The notes below the pieces were generated by a model that saw only the letters and a program-made list of their open reading frames with translations, searched no databases and was not told the origin of the DNA. Shown here piece by piece: positions 34,201 to 42,114 of a DNA stretch of 64,000 nucleotides; position 1 is the stretch's first letter; each line of letters begins with the position of its first letter. The DNA comes from Streptomyces sp. SID12501 (GTDB taxonomy: Bacteria; Actinomycetota; Actinomycetes; Streptomycetales; Streptomycetaceae). The stretch spans positions 186,001 through 250,000 of the forward strand of contig NZ_JAAGLU010000002.1 of the NCBI RefSeq assembly GCF_010550245.1, in the 5' to 3' direction. The translations under genes and the position numbers were made by a program.

Positions 34201-34694
34201 AGATCCCCGACGACTACGGCTACTCGCCGATCGACCTCACCGAGTACACCGTTCCGGCCCAGGACAGCGCGTACAAACTGACGGTGGACGCCTCGCGTGA
34301 TCCGGCGGCGTACCCGGTCAGTACCCGCGTCCGGACGGAGTGGACCTTCCGCTCCGCCACCACCCCCGAGGACGGGAACACCACCCTCCCGCTGTCGGTG
34401 ATCCGTTTCTCGCCCGACCTGAGCCTGTCCAGCACGGCGAAGGCGGGCAAGCGGTTCTCGGTGCCCTTCACCGTCCAGGGCGCGGCGGCCGGACAGAAGC
34501 CCGCCAAGCTCGCCTTCGAGGTCTCGTACGACTACGGCGCCACCTGGCAGCACGCCAAGGCCGTCGGCGGTACGCACCTGGCGCTGACCCACCCCGCCAC
34601 CGCGGGCTCCGTCTCGCTGCGGGCGAAGCTGACCGACCGGGCCGGCAACACCCTGGTCCAGACGATCGAACGCGCCTACCTCACAACCAAGTAA
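31233..34694 (+). CDS. Secreted S8 (subtilisin-family) serine protease, 1153 aa
   Basis: Paralogue of the protease at 1678-5043 across the whole length. GTG 31233 follows AGGAG by 5 bases and gives a signal peptide (AVVAAGVASTALLLAGVPGA, then AEAQD). Next is a low-complexity KASEASEASEA stretch, then the shared propeptide motif KTVTLVTGDRV. Catalytic residues: Asp261 (VLDTGVDTTHPD), His293 (GHGTHVAST), Asn389 (AAGNAG), Ser473 (GTSMATPHVAG). The same C-terminal beta-rich region follows, ending in a conserved RAYLTTK/RAYRTIK tail. Probably exported and self-processed. It ends before a strong terminator. Confidence 0.93.
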   Translation: MELRARPTRAVVAAGVASTALLLAGVPGAEAQDTTGAGTVRTAETSTAAESAKASEASEASEAFGAARVAKTVTLVTGDRVMMDGAGKVTGIVRAEGREKVAFSVQVVAGHTRVVPGDAELLLARGGLDARLFDVTQLVADGYDDAGRGDVPLIVTFKGKKAPSMSPFTGAGAKVGRALPVVNGKAIRPVKKRGADFWNAVTGTGQQADGATEFTASTAIEKLWLDGRRKASLDKSVPQIGAPAAWAAGYDGTGVKVAVLDTGVDTTHPDLASQVVAEQDFSGSSGTGDKFGHGTHVASTVAGTGAKAGGKYKGVAPGAKILNGKVLDDSGFGSDSGIIAGMEWAVAQGAAVVNLSLGGEDMPGIDPMEETVNRLSAESDTLFVIAAGNAGEGGESTVGSPGSADAALTVGAVDKADALADFSSRGPRFGDGGVKPDLTAPGVAITAAGASGSVLEAEYPSDIPGYLTLDGTSMATPHVAGAAALLAQQHPDWTGERLKAVLTGSAKPGSYSSFQQGTGRTDLVRALDQSVVTEQQPLDFGLQQWPHGDDTPTTKQVTYRNLGTEPVTLDLSVDALSVDGKPAVEGMFAVSPQRVTVPAGGTASASVTADTRVGGVDGSFGGSVQATSTDGKVQVRTAVGVEREVESYSLTLKHLDENGAPTGDAATSVSDLGSDFYADYADEQDGELTVRLPKGDYALNGVIHPSYESATHAILVQPKLTLDRDTTVTVDARKTRPVAVTVPDAAAKNTEATAYFSYARGEGLRPGRMEFILPTFMGTTFGQLGPEPSAGQASAVFAGDWTREDAEGRPVTYHLGWNRPGGLDGFAAEVRKNQLAKVDVQVGVPVAGRRVQFEVSPHTPDGDLILTDHDLRGDLPLRTTDYVLDNDVKWSFRTWQMVGEGHDSRSETFLMRMPRTWQAGHTYTERFNVGVFGPVLPAAGDLGPERGLPGVVRYGNVIRAFTPQFGDGAGHWGLSDYTSVTSSLQADGKEIPDDYGYSPIDLTEYTVPAQDSAYKLTVDASRDPAAYPVSTRVRTEWTFRSATTPEDGNTTLPLSVIRFSPDLSLSSTAKAGKRFSVPFTVQGAAAGQKPAKLAFEVSYDYGATWQHAKAVGGTHLALTHPATAGSVSLRAKLTDRAGNTLVQTIERAYLTTK

Positions 34695-34764
34695 CCCACC
34701 AAGTAATCCGCCGGGTTACCCGTCGGACAACCCTCCGGGGGGTTCTCCGGACCGTACGTCGAGT

Positions 34765-34800
34765 CCTGCCGAGGGCGGTGTCCAAACCGCCCCCGGCAGG
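34765..34800 (+). terminator. Strong intrinsic terminator
   Basis: Stems CCTGCCG/CGGCAGG and GGGCGGT/ACCGCCC stack with one A-C mismatch around a GTCCAA loop, followed by acttttc. It lies 70 bases after the protease stop. The remaining 260 bp to the next gene show only a TAGGAT -10-like box (34908) without a clear -35. Confidence 0.85.
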
Positions 34801-35060
34801 ACTTTTCGCTGCCCCGCGTTCACGGGTTCCCGCCCACCGCGAACGGGGACGGCCACAGGGCGCGGCCACAGGGGTCATCACTTGTCATGACCTGCCAAAG
34901 CCGCTGCTAGGATCCGGCCCTTCGGGAGGGTGGTCCGTGCATCGACGGCTCGTCGCCCCGCAGCCGCATCGTCCGGCATACGAACCTCCTCGCTTTCCTG
35001 ACTTCTGTTTGCGTCCCCCGTCTCCCATCCCCCATCCCCCGTCTCCTGTGGAGGAACCGA

Positions 35061-35387
35061 GTGGGCAGTCGTGCCCTCATACGCGGCGGCATCGCCATCG
35101 CCACAACGTTCGCCCTGGCCATGGCTCTCGGGCCGCTGGCCACGTCCGCGCAGGCGGTACCGGCCGCGGAGGTGGTCATCCCGGCGCAGACGTACCTGAT
35201 GCCCGGTACCCACCTGCTGAGTGCGGGACCGTCGGGGTTCCTGCGGTACGAACCAGGACGCGGCCATCTGTGGACCACCTACGCGGGTGTGGACACGGTC
35301 GTGGACTCATCGGCCACCGAGATCTGGGGCATGCCCGAGTTCGGCGCCGGTTCGGACGTGGTCGCCCGCTACAGCGGCGTGTTCTGA
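35061..35387 (+). CDS. Short secreted protein, probably the N-terminal remnant of a beta-propeller exoprotein
   Basis: A 108-aa product. GTG 35061 follows GGAGG by 6 bases. The signal peptide is RGGIAIATTFALAMALGPLA with an ATSAQA cleavage region. The mature part (VVIPAQTYLMPGTHLLSAGP, then HLWTTYAG, ending GSDVVARYSGVF) looks like the first blade or two of the FG-GAP/VCBS-type exoproteins common in Streptomyces, which are normally over 500 aa. It ends early and is followed at once by a perfect terminator palindrome, so it is either a truncation or a genuinely short form. Confidence 0.6.
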   Translation: MGSRALIRGGIAIATTFALAMALGPLATSAQAVPAAEVVIPAQTYLMPGTHLLSAGPSGFLRYEPGRGHLWTTYAGVDTVVDSSATEIWGMPEFGAGSDVVARYSGVF

Positions 35388-35407
35388 GCCGCGTTCCCTC
35401 CCTGCTC

Positions 35408-35443
35408 GACGGGCCCGGACGACACATGTCGTCCGGGCCCGTC
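35408..35443. terminator. Perfect 17-bp palindrome, bidirectional terminator
   Basis: GACGGGCCCGGACGACA pairs perfectly with TGTCGTCCGGGCCCGTC around a 2-base centre. It lies between two convergent genes (stops at 35387 and 35481). Confidence 0.8.
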
Positions 35444-35480
35444 CGTTCGCCGGCGCATTGAACGCGGCGCCGACCGCCGA

Positions 35481-36305
35481 CTACGACACCGGCGCGATCC
35501 GCACCCTCGACCGGCGCGGTTTCCGGGCCGTACGCCTCTTGAGCCGGCACGAGGCGTTCCGGGTACTGCTGGGCGACGACCTCCCGCTCCGACGCTGCGG
35601 TCGGGTCCCCATCGGACCTGTCGGACCTGTCGGACCTGTCGGACCCGTCGGACGGTGGAGGTGGTTCGGCGTCGGACGACGGCGTGGGACGTGGTGCGTT
35701 TCCCGCCGGGGGAGAGGTGCCGACCGGAGCCCGGGCCCGTACCCGTGCCCGTACCCGGAGGGTCCGGCGGCCACCGGTCGTGCCGTGACCGTCCTCGCCC
35801 CACCGGTGATGGCACCGGCCGGGACGCACTCCTGAACATGGTCCGTGGCGCGAGCGGTACTGGTGCCAGTACCGCGACCGGTGGTGGCGAAGACGAACAG
35901 CCGCAGGACCAGGAAGCGGCCGAGGCCGGCGAGGCCGGAGGCGCTGAGGTAGACGATCTGCTCGGTCAGGGCCGAAGGCGACGACTGGACCAGGTGCAGT
36001 AGGAGCATCGCCGCGCAGGTCACCACGTACGCCACCGCCGCCGAGCCCGCCGACTGCCAGTGTTCGCGTCGGCCGGCGCGGCGACCCGCCCCGAAGGTGA
36101 AGCGGGCGTGCAGCTCGGTGCAGAGGAGGGTGGAGGCGACGGTGATCACCGCGTTCGCCAGTCCCCAGGGCATCGACAGGGCCAGCAGCGTCACGGCGAA
36201 GCTGGAGAGGACACCGACACCGCCGCCGCACACCACGAACCGGGCGAAGGAGGCGAGCGGGCCGGGAGCGGTAGGTGCCGCCGGGGTCCGGGACGCTTCG
36301 TCCAT
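35481..36305 (-). CDS. GtrA-family membrane protein with long low-complexity tail
   Basis: 274 aa. Residues about 16-145 are a GtrA domain: four hydrophobic helices with FARFVVCGGGVGVLSS, NAVITVASTLLCTELHARF and GLAGLGRFLVLRLFVFAT. Family members flip or move polyprenyl-linked sugars or support cell-surface glycosylation. The remaining 130 residues are not part of the family: Arg/Pro-rich with a TGPTGPTGPTGP tract from a 9-bp repeat (35612-35650). They may be a random extension after loss of the original stop. The promoter carries a pair of TGCTTG-N7-CAAGCA palindromes. Confidence 0.75.
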   Translation of the reverse strand: MDEASRTPAAPTAPGPLASFARFVVCGGGVGVLSSFAVTLLALSMPWGLANAVITVASTLLCTELHARFTFGAGRRAGRREHWQSAGSAAVAYVVTCAAMLLLHLVQSSPSALTEQIVYLSASGLAGLGRFLVLRLFVFATTGRGTGTSTARATDHVQECVPAGAITGGARTVTARPVAAGPSGYGHGYGPGLRSAPLPRRETHHVPRRRPTPNHLHRPTGPTGPTGPTGPMGTRPQRRSGRSSPSSTRNASCRLKRRTARKPRRSRVRIAPVS

Positions 36306-36357
36306 GGCGGGTCTCCATCCGCTCCGTACGCGCAGGAGCGATGCCCGCGACGTGAAC

Positions 36358-36404
36358 TTGCTTGACTTACTCAAGCATATCGAATTGCTTGAGTAACGCA
36401 AGCA
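36358..36404 (-). promoter_or_regulatory. Operator pair 1 (TGCTTG-N7-CAAGCA), upstream of the GtrA gene
   Basis: Two sites: 36358-36377 (TTGCTTGACTTACTCAAGCA) and 36385-36404 (TTGCTTGAGTAACGCAAGCA), with starts 27 bp apart. They lie 53-99 bp upstream of the GtrA start. The same motif recurs before the genes at 38071 and 39557. Confidence 0.85.
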
Positions 36405-36506
36405 GTTCCGGGTCGAGTGTTGCGGGGATCACTGCCCGCCATCGCTCGTGGAAGGGCGAGTGCGGGACGCGGTCATGGACGCGGACGCATAGGTGGACGC
36501 GAGGAA

Positions 36507-36534
36507 GCCGCCGCCCGCGGGTGCGGGCGGCGGC
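36507..36534 (-). terminator. Intrinsic terminator after the MFS gene
   Basis: A perfect 12-bp stem GCCGCCGCCCGC/GCGGGCGGCGGC with a GGGT loop, 46 bases beyond the MFS stop at 36581. Confidence 0.8.
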
Positions 36535-36580
36535 CTCGTCGTGTGTTCGGCGGTTGAAGGGACGTATACGGGACGTATGC

Positions 36581-38071
36581 CTACGCCTTGATCGCGGCGA
36601 CCTCCGCGCCCTCCGGCGCCTCGACCGGGCTGTCGGGCGCGGTCCCCTTCGTGTCCTCGCGTCGGCGCGGGATGAAGGAGGCGAGGAAGAAGGCCAGCAG
36701 GGCGGCTCCGGCGCCGATGGCCATGACGACCTTGAAGCCGTTCTCCGAGGGCAGTGCCACGCCGCCGAAGTCGGTGGTCATCTGGGCCAGGATCACGCCG
36801 GCGAGGGCGCTGGCGAAGGAGGTGCCCAGGGACCTCATCAGGGTGTTGAGGCTGTTGGCGGCACCCGTCTGGGTGGGGTCCACGGCGCCCATGATCAGGG
36901 CGGGCAGCGCGCCGTAGGTGAAGCCGATGCCGGCGCCGATGACGCAGGACACGAGGACCAGGTGCCAGACCTCGGACATCAGGAGAAGGTTCAGGCCGTA
37001 GCCGCCGGCCACGATCAGCGCACCGATCATCAGGGTGACCTTCGGGCCCTTGGCCTTGGTGACCTTCGCGGACACGGCGGACATGACCATCATGACGAGA
37101 CCCTGCGGGGCCAGCACCAGGCCGACGGTCAGCATGGACTTGCCCAGGCCGTAGCCGGTCGTCCCGGGCAGCTGGAGCAGCTGCGGCAGGACCAGGGACA
37201 TCGCGAACATCGAGAAGCCGAGGGCGATCGAGGCGAGGTTGGTGAACAGCACCTGCGGGCGGACGGTGGTGCGCAGGTCGACCAGCGGCTGCGGGCTGCG
37301 CAGCTCCCACCAGCCCCAGGTCAGCAGGATCACGACGGCTGCGACGCCCAGGCCGAGGGTCGTGGCGCTGGTCCAGCCCCAGTCGCCGCCCTTGGAGACG
37401 GCCAGCAGCAGGGACATCAGACCGGCCGCGAGGCCGAGCGAGCCGACCAGGTCGAACCGGCCACCGGCGCGCACCTTCGACTCCGGGACGATCAGGATGA
37501 CCAGGACGAGGGCGACGACGCCCAGGGCCGCGGAGACCCAGAAGAGGATGTGCCAGTCCCAGTTGTCGGCGATGAACGCGGCGCTGGGCAGTCCCAGCGC
37601 ACCGCCGACACCGAGCGAGGCGCTCATCAGCGCGGTGGACCCGGCCAGCCGGTCGGCGGGCAGTGCGTCACGCATGATGCTGATGCCGAGCGGTACGACC
37701 GCTGCCGCGAGGCCCTGCAGGGCGCGCCCGATGATCATCGGGACGAGGGAGTCGGCCAGTGCGCAGACCACCGAACCGGACACCAGCAGCACGATGCTGA
37801 CCAGCAGCATCCGGCGCTTGCCGAACATGTCGCCGAGCCTGCCCACCACCGGTGTGGCGACGGAGGCCGCGAGCAGGGTGGCGGTGACCGCCCAGGCGGT
37901 GTCGGACGCCGGGGCGTTCAGGAGCTTCGGCAGCTCGGGAACGATCGGGATGACCAGGGTCTGCATCAGCGAGACGACGATCCCGGCCAGGGCCAGTACC
38001 GCCACCACGGCGTTCGGCCTCGGCGGAGCGGATGTTCCCGCTCCGGCGGGACGGGTAAGGGCGTTGGACAT
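36581..38071 (-). CDS. MFS drug exporter, DHA2-like, 14 TM
   Basis: A 496-aa transporter with VGRLGDMFGKRRML (motif A), SLGVGGALGLPSAAF at the motif C position and about 14 hydrophobic segments. It resembles multidrug or antibiotic exporters. GGAGG lies 10 bases before the ATG. A pair of TGCTTG-N7-CAAGCA operators lies 99-147 bp upstream, overlapping TTGACT elements that could be a -35. A repressor binding there would block transcription until an inducer, perhaps the exported drug, appears. The repressor gene is not in this window. Confidence 0.87.
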   Translation of the reverse strand: MSNALTRPAGAGTSAPPRPNAVVAVLALAGIVVSLMQTLVIPIVPELPKLLNAPASDTAWAVTATLLAASVATPVVGRLGDMFGKRRMLLVSIVLLVSGSVVCALADSLVPMIIGRALQGLAAAVVPLGISIMRDALPADRLAGSTALMSASLGVGGALGLPSAAFIADNWDWHILFWVSAALGVVALVLVILIVPESKVRAGGRFDLVGSLGLAAGLMSLLLAVSKGGDWGWTSATTLGLGVAAVVILLTWGWWELRSPQPLVDLRTTVRPQVLFTNLASIALGFSMFAMSLVLPQLLQLPGTTGYGLGKSMLTVGLVLAPQGLVMMVMSAVSAKVTKAKGPKVTLMIGALIVAGGYGLNLLLMSEVWHLVLVSCVIGAGIGFTYGALPALIMGAVDPTQTGAANSLNTLMRSLGTSFASALAGVILAQMTTDFGGVALPSENGFKVVMAIGAGAALLAFFLASFIPRRREDTKGTAPDSPVEAPEGAEVAAIKA

Positions 38072-38169
38072 GGCGTCGGTCCTCCGTGGGGCGAGTCGTG
38101 GAATCGAGCGTCGAGGCGGGTACCGAAATGGAGTACCAAATCGAGTGCCGAATCGAGCCGGACATCAAA

Positions 38170-38218
38170 TTGCTTGACTTACGCAAGCATAAAGAGGATT
38201 GCTTGACTTACGCAAGTT
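38170..38218 (-). promoter_or_regulatory. Operator pair 2, upstream of the MFS exporter
   Basis: Sites at 38170-38189 (TTGCTTGACTTACGCAAGCA, the best match) and 38199-38218 (TTGCTTGACTTACGCAAGTT), starts 29 bp apart. Confidence 0.88.
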
Positions 38219-38246
38219 CAATGAGGGGGGAGTGTGGTGGTCTGCG

Positions 38247-39557
38247 TCACAGTGGGGTCCGCTCGGCCTGAAGGGGCAGCTCGGCGACGACCCCGAAGCC
38301 GCCCCCGGCCTCCTGGCCGCGATGCTCCGCACGGAAGCTCCCGCCCACGGAATGGGCTCGCTCGCGCATGCCGATGAGGCCGTAACCACCGCTTGCGCAA
38401 AGGGAGTTGGGAGATTCGGGAGATTCGCGAGGAGATCCGGGGCGGTCGGTTGAGTCGGTCGAGGCGGGTTTCTTCCCCGGTCCCTCGTCGGTGACGGCCA
38501 GGACGACGCCGGCCGCCGAGTAGGTGAGCCGCACCTCGGCGGAACGGGCGGCGGCGTGCTTGGTGACGTTGGTCAGGGCCTCCTGCGCTATCCGGTACGC
38601 CGTGAGGTCCACCCCGGCCGACAGTGGCCGCGGTTCCCCTTCCACGGTGACGGCGACGGTGAGCCCGGCGTGCTGGAAGGAGGCGGCGAGCTCGGGCAGC
38701 CGGGCGAGTCCGGGAGTGGGTTCCATGGGCGGGTCCAGGTCGTCGGACTGCCTCAACAGGCCGACGGTGGCCTTGAGTTCGCGCAGGGCCGAGGAGGTCG
38801 TGCCGGTCAGCTCGGTGACGATCCGCGCTGCCTCGTCGGGCCGGGCGGGCAGCTGACGGGCGACGGCGCCGGCCTGGAGGTTGGCCAGGACCAGGTGGTG
38901 GGCGACGACGTCGTGCAGGTCGCGCGCGATCCGCATCCGCTCCTCGGCGACCCGGCGCCGCGCCTCCTCCTCCCGGGTGCGTTCCGCGTGCTCGGCACGG
39001 GCCCGGACCGCCTCCGAAAAGTCCCCGCGCAGTCGGGTCGCGGTCCCCAGCGCGGTGGGCAGCAGCAGCCAGGCGGCGGGGCCGACCAGCTTGAGGACCA
39101 GCGGTTCCCCGGCGGGACCGGCGAACAGCGCCGTGCCGACCAGCAGGGCGATGCCGCAGCAGGTGAGGGAGTTGGCGGTCTTCCGGTCGGTCCGCAGGGC
39201 CAGCGAGTAGAGCGCGACCATGAGCGGCCCGAGCAGCAGAACCGAGAGAACGTGGCCCATTCCCACCATGACGGTGGCGCAGAGGGCGGTCACCGCCACG
39301 GTGGTACGGGGCCGGCGGCGCTGCCACAGCAACGCCACGCAGGAGACGCCGGTCAGCAACGCGCCGGGCCACCACTGAAGCTCCGGGCCGCCCGGCAACG
39401 TGACGAGACTGCCGGGAAAGGAACAGGCGAAGACGGCGGCGGCGACAGCGGCGTCGACGGGGCCGGGATGCTCCACGGAGTCGGGACGCCCTACGGAGTC
39501 GGGACGCCCTACGGGGCTTGGACGGCTGCGCAGTTGCCGCTGCGGGCTGCTGATCAT
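38247..39557 (-). CDS. Sensor histidine kinase (NarL-partner type), no response regulator nearby
   Basis: 436 aa. About four to six hydrophobic segments lie between residues 35 and 175, then the HisKA_3 box ERMRIARDLHDVVAHHLV with phospho-accepting His215. The N box is QEALTNVTKHA and the ATP-lid region TDEGPGKKP, with GLIGMRERAHSVGG before the last strand. Such kinases normally sit beside a NarL/LuxR-type regulator; none is present here, so it is an orphan in this window. Residues 16-30 contain an 18-bp direct repeat (VGRPDSVGRPDS). The promoter carries operator pair 3. Confidence 0.88.
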   Translation of the reverse strand: MISSPQRQLRSRPSPVGRPDSVGRPDSVEHPGPVDAAVAAAVFACSFPGSLVTLPGGPELQWWPGALLTGVSCVALLWQRRRPRTTVAVTALCATVMVGMGHVLSVLLLGPLMVALYSLALRTDRKTANSLTCCGIALLVGTALFAGPAGEPLVLKLVGPAAWLLLPTALGTATRLRGDFSEAVRARAEHAERTREEEARRRVAEERMRIARDLHDVVAHHLVLANLQAGAVARQLPARPDEAARIVTELTGTTSSALRELKATVGLLRQSDDLDPPMEPTPGLARLPELAASFQHAGLTVAVTVEGEPRPLSAGVDLTAYRIAQEALTNVTKHAAARSAEVRLTYSAAGVVLAVTDEGPGKKPASTDSTDRPGSPRESPESPNSLCASGGYGLIGMRERAHSVGGSFRAEHRGQEAGGGFGVVAELPLQAERTPL

Positions 39558-39587
39558 GGGGGAGCGGTTCCTGTGCGGTAGGTAATA

Positions 39588-39632
39588 TTGCTTGACTCAG
39601 GCAAACATAAAAGAGTTACTTAAGTCAAGCAA
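39588..39632 (-). promoter_or_regulatory. Operator pair 3, upstream of the sensor kinase
   Basis: 39588-39607 (TTGCTTGACTCAGGCAAACA) and, inverted, 39613-39632 (reads TTGCTTGACTTAAGTAACTC on the minus strand). Both are weaker matches, placed 31-75 bp upstream of the kinase start. Confidence 0.78.
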
Positions 39633-39723
39633 CCTTCTTGATCGTTTGGCGTCGCCACCTCGGCCGGAAAAGTGTCGCCATCTCAGCCGGAAGGTTCAGC
39701 CCGGAACGCTCAACCGGAAGTGC

Positions 39724-41115
39724 TCAGCCGAGAATGTCGGGCTCGTACGGGTCCCGCCCCCACTCGGAGGAACCGAGGGGATAGTCGTACGCGGGCCGCC
39801 CCACGTTCCCGCTGGTCCGGAACGGGTTGCCCCTGTCGTCGACGCGTACGACGCCCTGCTCCTCGCCGCTGGACCAGTCCAGCTCCAGGTACCAGCTCAC
39901 GTTGTGGGTCCGGGCGTCGGCGAAGACGTAGAAGACCTCGGGATCGGACTCGCTCACCTTGTACGGGAAGTCACGCTGCCCGGCCTTGGTCGAGACCGAG
40001 GGCCGCCCGGCATCGAGATCCACTTTGAACGACGTCGTCTCCACTCCACCACCGCACCCGACCCCCATCGAGTAGTCGTTCCAGGCGGGCGGCGCGCTCT
40101 TCTCCACCACCCGCACATGCAGCGCCTCCAGGACCACCGTCGCCTTCCCGGTGCCCTGCACGGTGAGCGCGAGCATCTGCTGCCCGCCGGTGATCCCGCC
40201 GAGCGCGGTGACCCACCCACGGGCGTCCGGCTCCGTCGGCGGCGGTGGCACCTGCTCCGGTTTCTGGTCGATCAGGTAGTGGGCGCTGCACGGCCCCTCC
40301 CACTTGTACGGGTTGACGGACACGTTGGGCGCGTCGGCCCCGTCCGCGGAACCGTCGCCCTGCGGCGCCGCCCCGCCCCCACCGCTCCGGGAGGAGGACG
40401 CGGACGGGGAGACGGACAGAGAGGGGGAGGGGGAGGGGGAGGGGGAAACCGAGGGCCCTGCGTCGGGCGAGGCGGACGGTGTCGCCGCTCCGCCCTTGGC
40501 GGTGGCCGACGCGGAGGCGACCGGACTCCGGCCGAGCGCCCCGGAGCCCGTGGCTCCCACGGACTGCTTACCGCTCCGGTCGTCATCTCCCTTGCCGGGT
40601 ACGAGATTCACCACGAGCGCCGCCGCGGCGACAGCGGCGACCACGGCGGCCCCGGCGAGCACGACGGTACGCCGGCGCCGAGCCGAGGAGACCCCCGCCG
40701 CCCCGGTCGCCAACCCGGCGGCCTCGGCCGTCAACTCCACTGCCGACGGCTGCTGTTCCTCCTCGGCGGGAACGACGGCCTCGGCGGCGGGCGTGGCGGG
40801 CGGGGCTGCCTCGGTAGCCGCAGCCGCAGCCGAGGAGGCTTCCTCCTCCGCCGGAGCCCCGCTCGCCTTCTGCTGCCCTCGCATGGCATCCGCGAGGATC
40901 CACCGGCGATGCAGCTCCACCAGTTCCTCGGGCGTCGCCCTGCACACCCGGGCGAACCGCTCCACGGGTGCGTAGTCCGTCGGTACGGCGTCCCCGTTGA
41001 CGTACCGGTGAAGCGTGGACGCACTCATGTGCAGCCGCTTCCCCAGCACTCCGTAACTGAGCCCGGACCGCTCCTTCAACCGGCCCAGCAGCTCCGGGAA
41101 CTCATCGCCCGTCAC
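39724..41115 (-). CDS. XRE-type HTH protein with membrane segment and extracellular-type C-terminus
   Basis: 463 aa from GTG 41115, preceded by GGGAGGAA. Residues 1-70 are an XRE helix-turn-helix (SYGVLGKRLHMSASTLHRYV). An Ala/Glu-rich linker follows, then one membrane helix (RTVVLAGAAVVAAVAAAALVV), a Ser/Pro-rich stretch (SPSPSPSPSLSVS) and a 180-residue C-terminal domain (YKWEGPCSAHYLIDQ...). This one-pass layout with a DNA-binding domain inside and a sensor-like domain outside is common in Streptomyces; DNA targets and ligand are unknown. It ends about 90 bp before operator pair 3 but is transcribed separately. Confidence 0.8.
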   Translation of the reverse strand: MTGDEFPELLGRLKERSGLSYGVLGKRLHMSASTLHRYVNGDAVPTDYAPVERFARVCRATPEELVELHRRWILADAMRGQQKASGAPAEEEASSAAAAATEAAPPATPAAEAVVPAEEEQQPSAVELTAEAAGLATGAAGVSSARRRRTVVLAGAAVVAAVAAAALVVNLVPGKGDDDRSGKQSVGATGSGALGRSPVASASATAKGGAATPSASPDAGPSVSPSPSPSPSLSVSPSASSSRSGGGGAAPQGDGSADGADAPNVSVNPYKWEGPCSAHYLIDQKPEQVPPPPTEPDARGWVTALGGITGGQQMLALTVQGTGKATVVLEALHVRVVEKSAPPAWNDYSMGVGCGGGVETTSFKVDLDAGRPSVSTKAGQRDFPYKVSESDPEVFYVFADARTHNVSWYLELDWSSGEEQGVVRVDDRGNPFRTSGNVGRPAYDYPLGSSEWGRDPYEPDILG

Positions 41116-41358
41116 CGTTCCTCCCTCTCTCCGTGTCCCGGACAGCCGTTCCAGGCGCCGGTTGTTCCCCCAGGTCAGGGGGGTGTGAGCGTTCCAGCGT
41201 TCCGGATGTCCCGGCGTTTGTGGCGGCTGGGACGGATCACGGAACAAGCTCTGGCCATCCAAGCACGCCGCTTCCGGCTCCCGGTCAAGTGGCCTGCGTA
41301 CAGAGCCGTTTGACATCACGTCAATCGTCGATCGCGTCAATCGCATCAGGGGAATCAC

Positions 41359-42114
41359 ATGTCCGCACGTACCGCCCGCACCCGCCTGCTCGCCGCCGCC
41401 GCACTCACGGCTGTCACTCTGACTCTGACGGCGTGTAGCAGCGCGGATGGCACTCACGACGAGGGAGCCGCGACGGTGTCCCCGCCCGTCTCGTCCACCG
41501 CGTCCGACTCCTCGCCCACGACCGGTGGAACGTCGACGGAGGCCGGCCAGGTCGACGCCAAGGACTCGACGGGCAGCACCGGAAGCACGGGCAGCACCGG
41601 TTCGAGCGGGACGACGGGCTCCACAGGCGCGTCCGGTTCGACGGGCTCCACAGGCTCGACGGGCTCGAACGCCTCCCAGCCCGCCTCCGACTCCGATTAC
41701 GTCCGCTCCCCCTGCTCGCCCGCCTCCACCAGGACGACCGCCACGGTGGTCTCCCGCCCGCTGAACCACCTTCTCCTCACCGTCACCAACACCGGCTCGA
41801 AGGACTGTGACCTCGTCGACTACCCGGCCCTTCGGTTCGGTGACGCGCAGTCCGTCCCGCCGGTCGTCGAGGAATCCCAGCCGCAGGCCGTGGTCACACT
41901 GGCCCCCGGCGAGTCGGGCTACGCGAGCGTCCTCCTCTCGATGGCGGACGGCAGCGGCTCGAGCGGCTACACGGCGAAGACCCTGGCGGTCTACTTCAAC
42001 GTGAAGAGCCCGAGCGCCGCCCACCCCGCGCTCCCCGCGAAGGGCGTGTACGTCGACAGCTCGGTCAGCGTCTCGTACTGGCAGTCGGACATGGGCGACG
42101 CCCTGGCCTGGTGA
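41359..42114 (+). CDS. DUF4232-type lipoprotein
   Basis: 251 aa. The lipobox LTLTAC-SS ends the signal peptide at about Cys26, so it should be lipid-anchored outside the membrane. Residues 69-103 are a TGS/STG low-complexity tract made from 9-12 bp repeats. The C-terminal 140 residues (SRPLNHLLLTVTNTGSKDCDL, LAPGESGYASVLL, ending QSDMGDALAW) match the DUF4232 beta-sandwich found in many actinobacterial lipoproteins of unknown function. It is divergent from the XRE membrane regulator (243 bp apart). TTGACA at about 41311 could be part of its promoter. Confidence 0.83.
   Translation: MSARTARTRLLAAAALTAVTLTLTACSSADGTHDEGAATVSPPVSSTASDSSPTTGGTSTEAGQVDAKDSTGSTGSTGSTGSSGTTGSTGASGSTGSTGSTGSNASQPASDSDYVRSPCSPASTRTTATVVSRPLNHLLLTVTNTGSKDCDLVDYPALRFGDAQSVPPVVEESQPQAVVTLAPGESGYASVLLSMADGSGSSGYTAKTLAVYFNVKSPSAAHPALPAKGVYVDSSVSVSYWQSDMGDALAW

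Noticed and set aside
31221..34592. Very long open frame (over 1100 codons) antisense to the second S8 protease
   Set aside because: Arg/Gly/Val/Asp-rich shadow of a GC-rich gene; no domain, ribosome site or plausible start, while the sense strand has a full protease.
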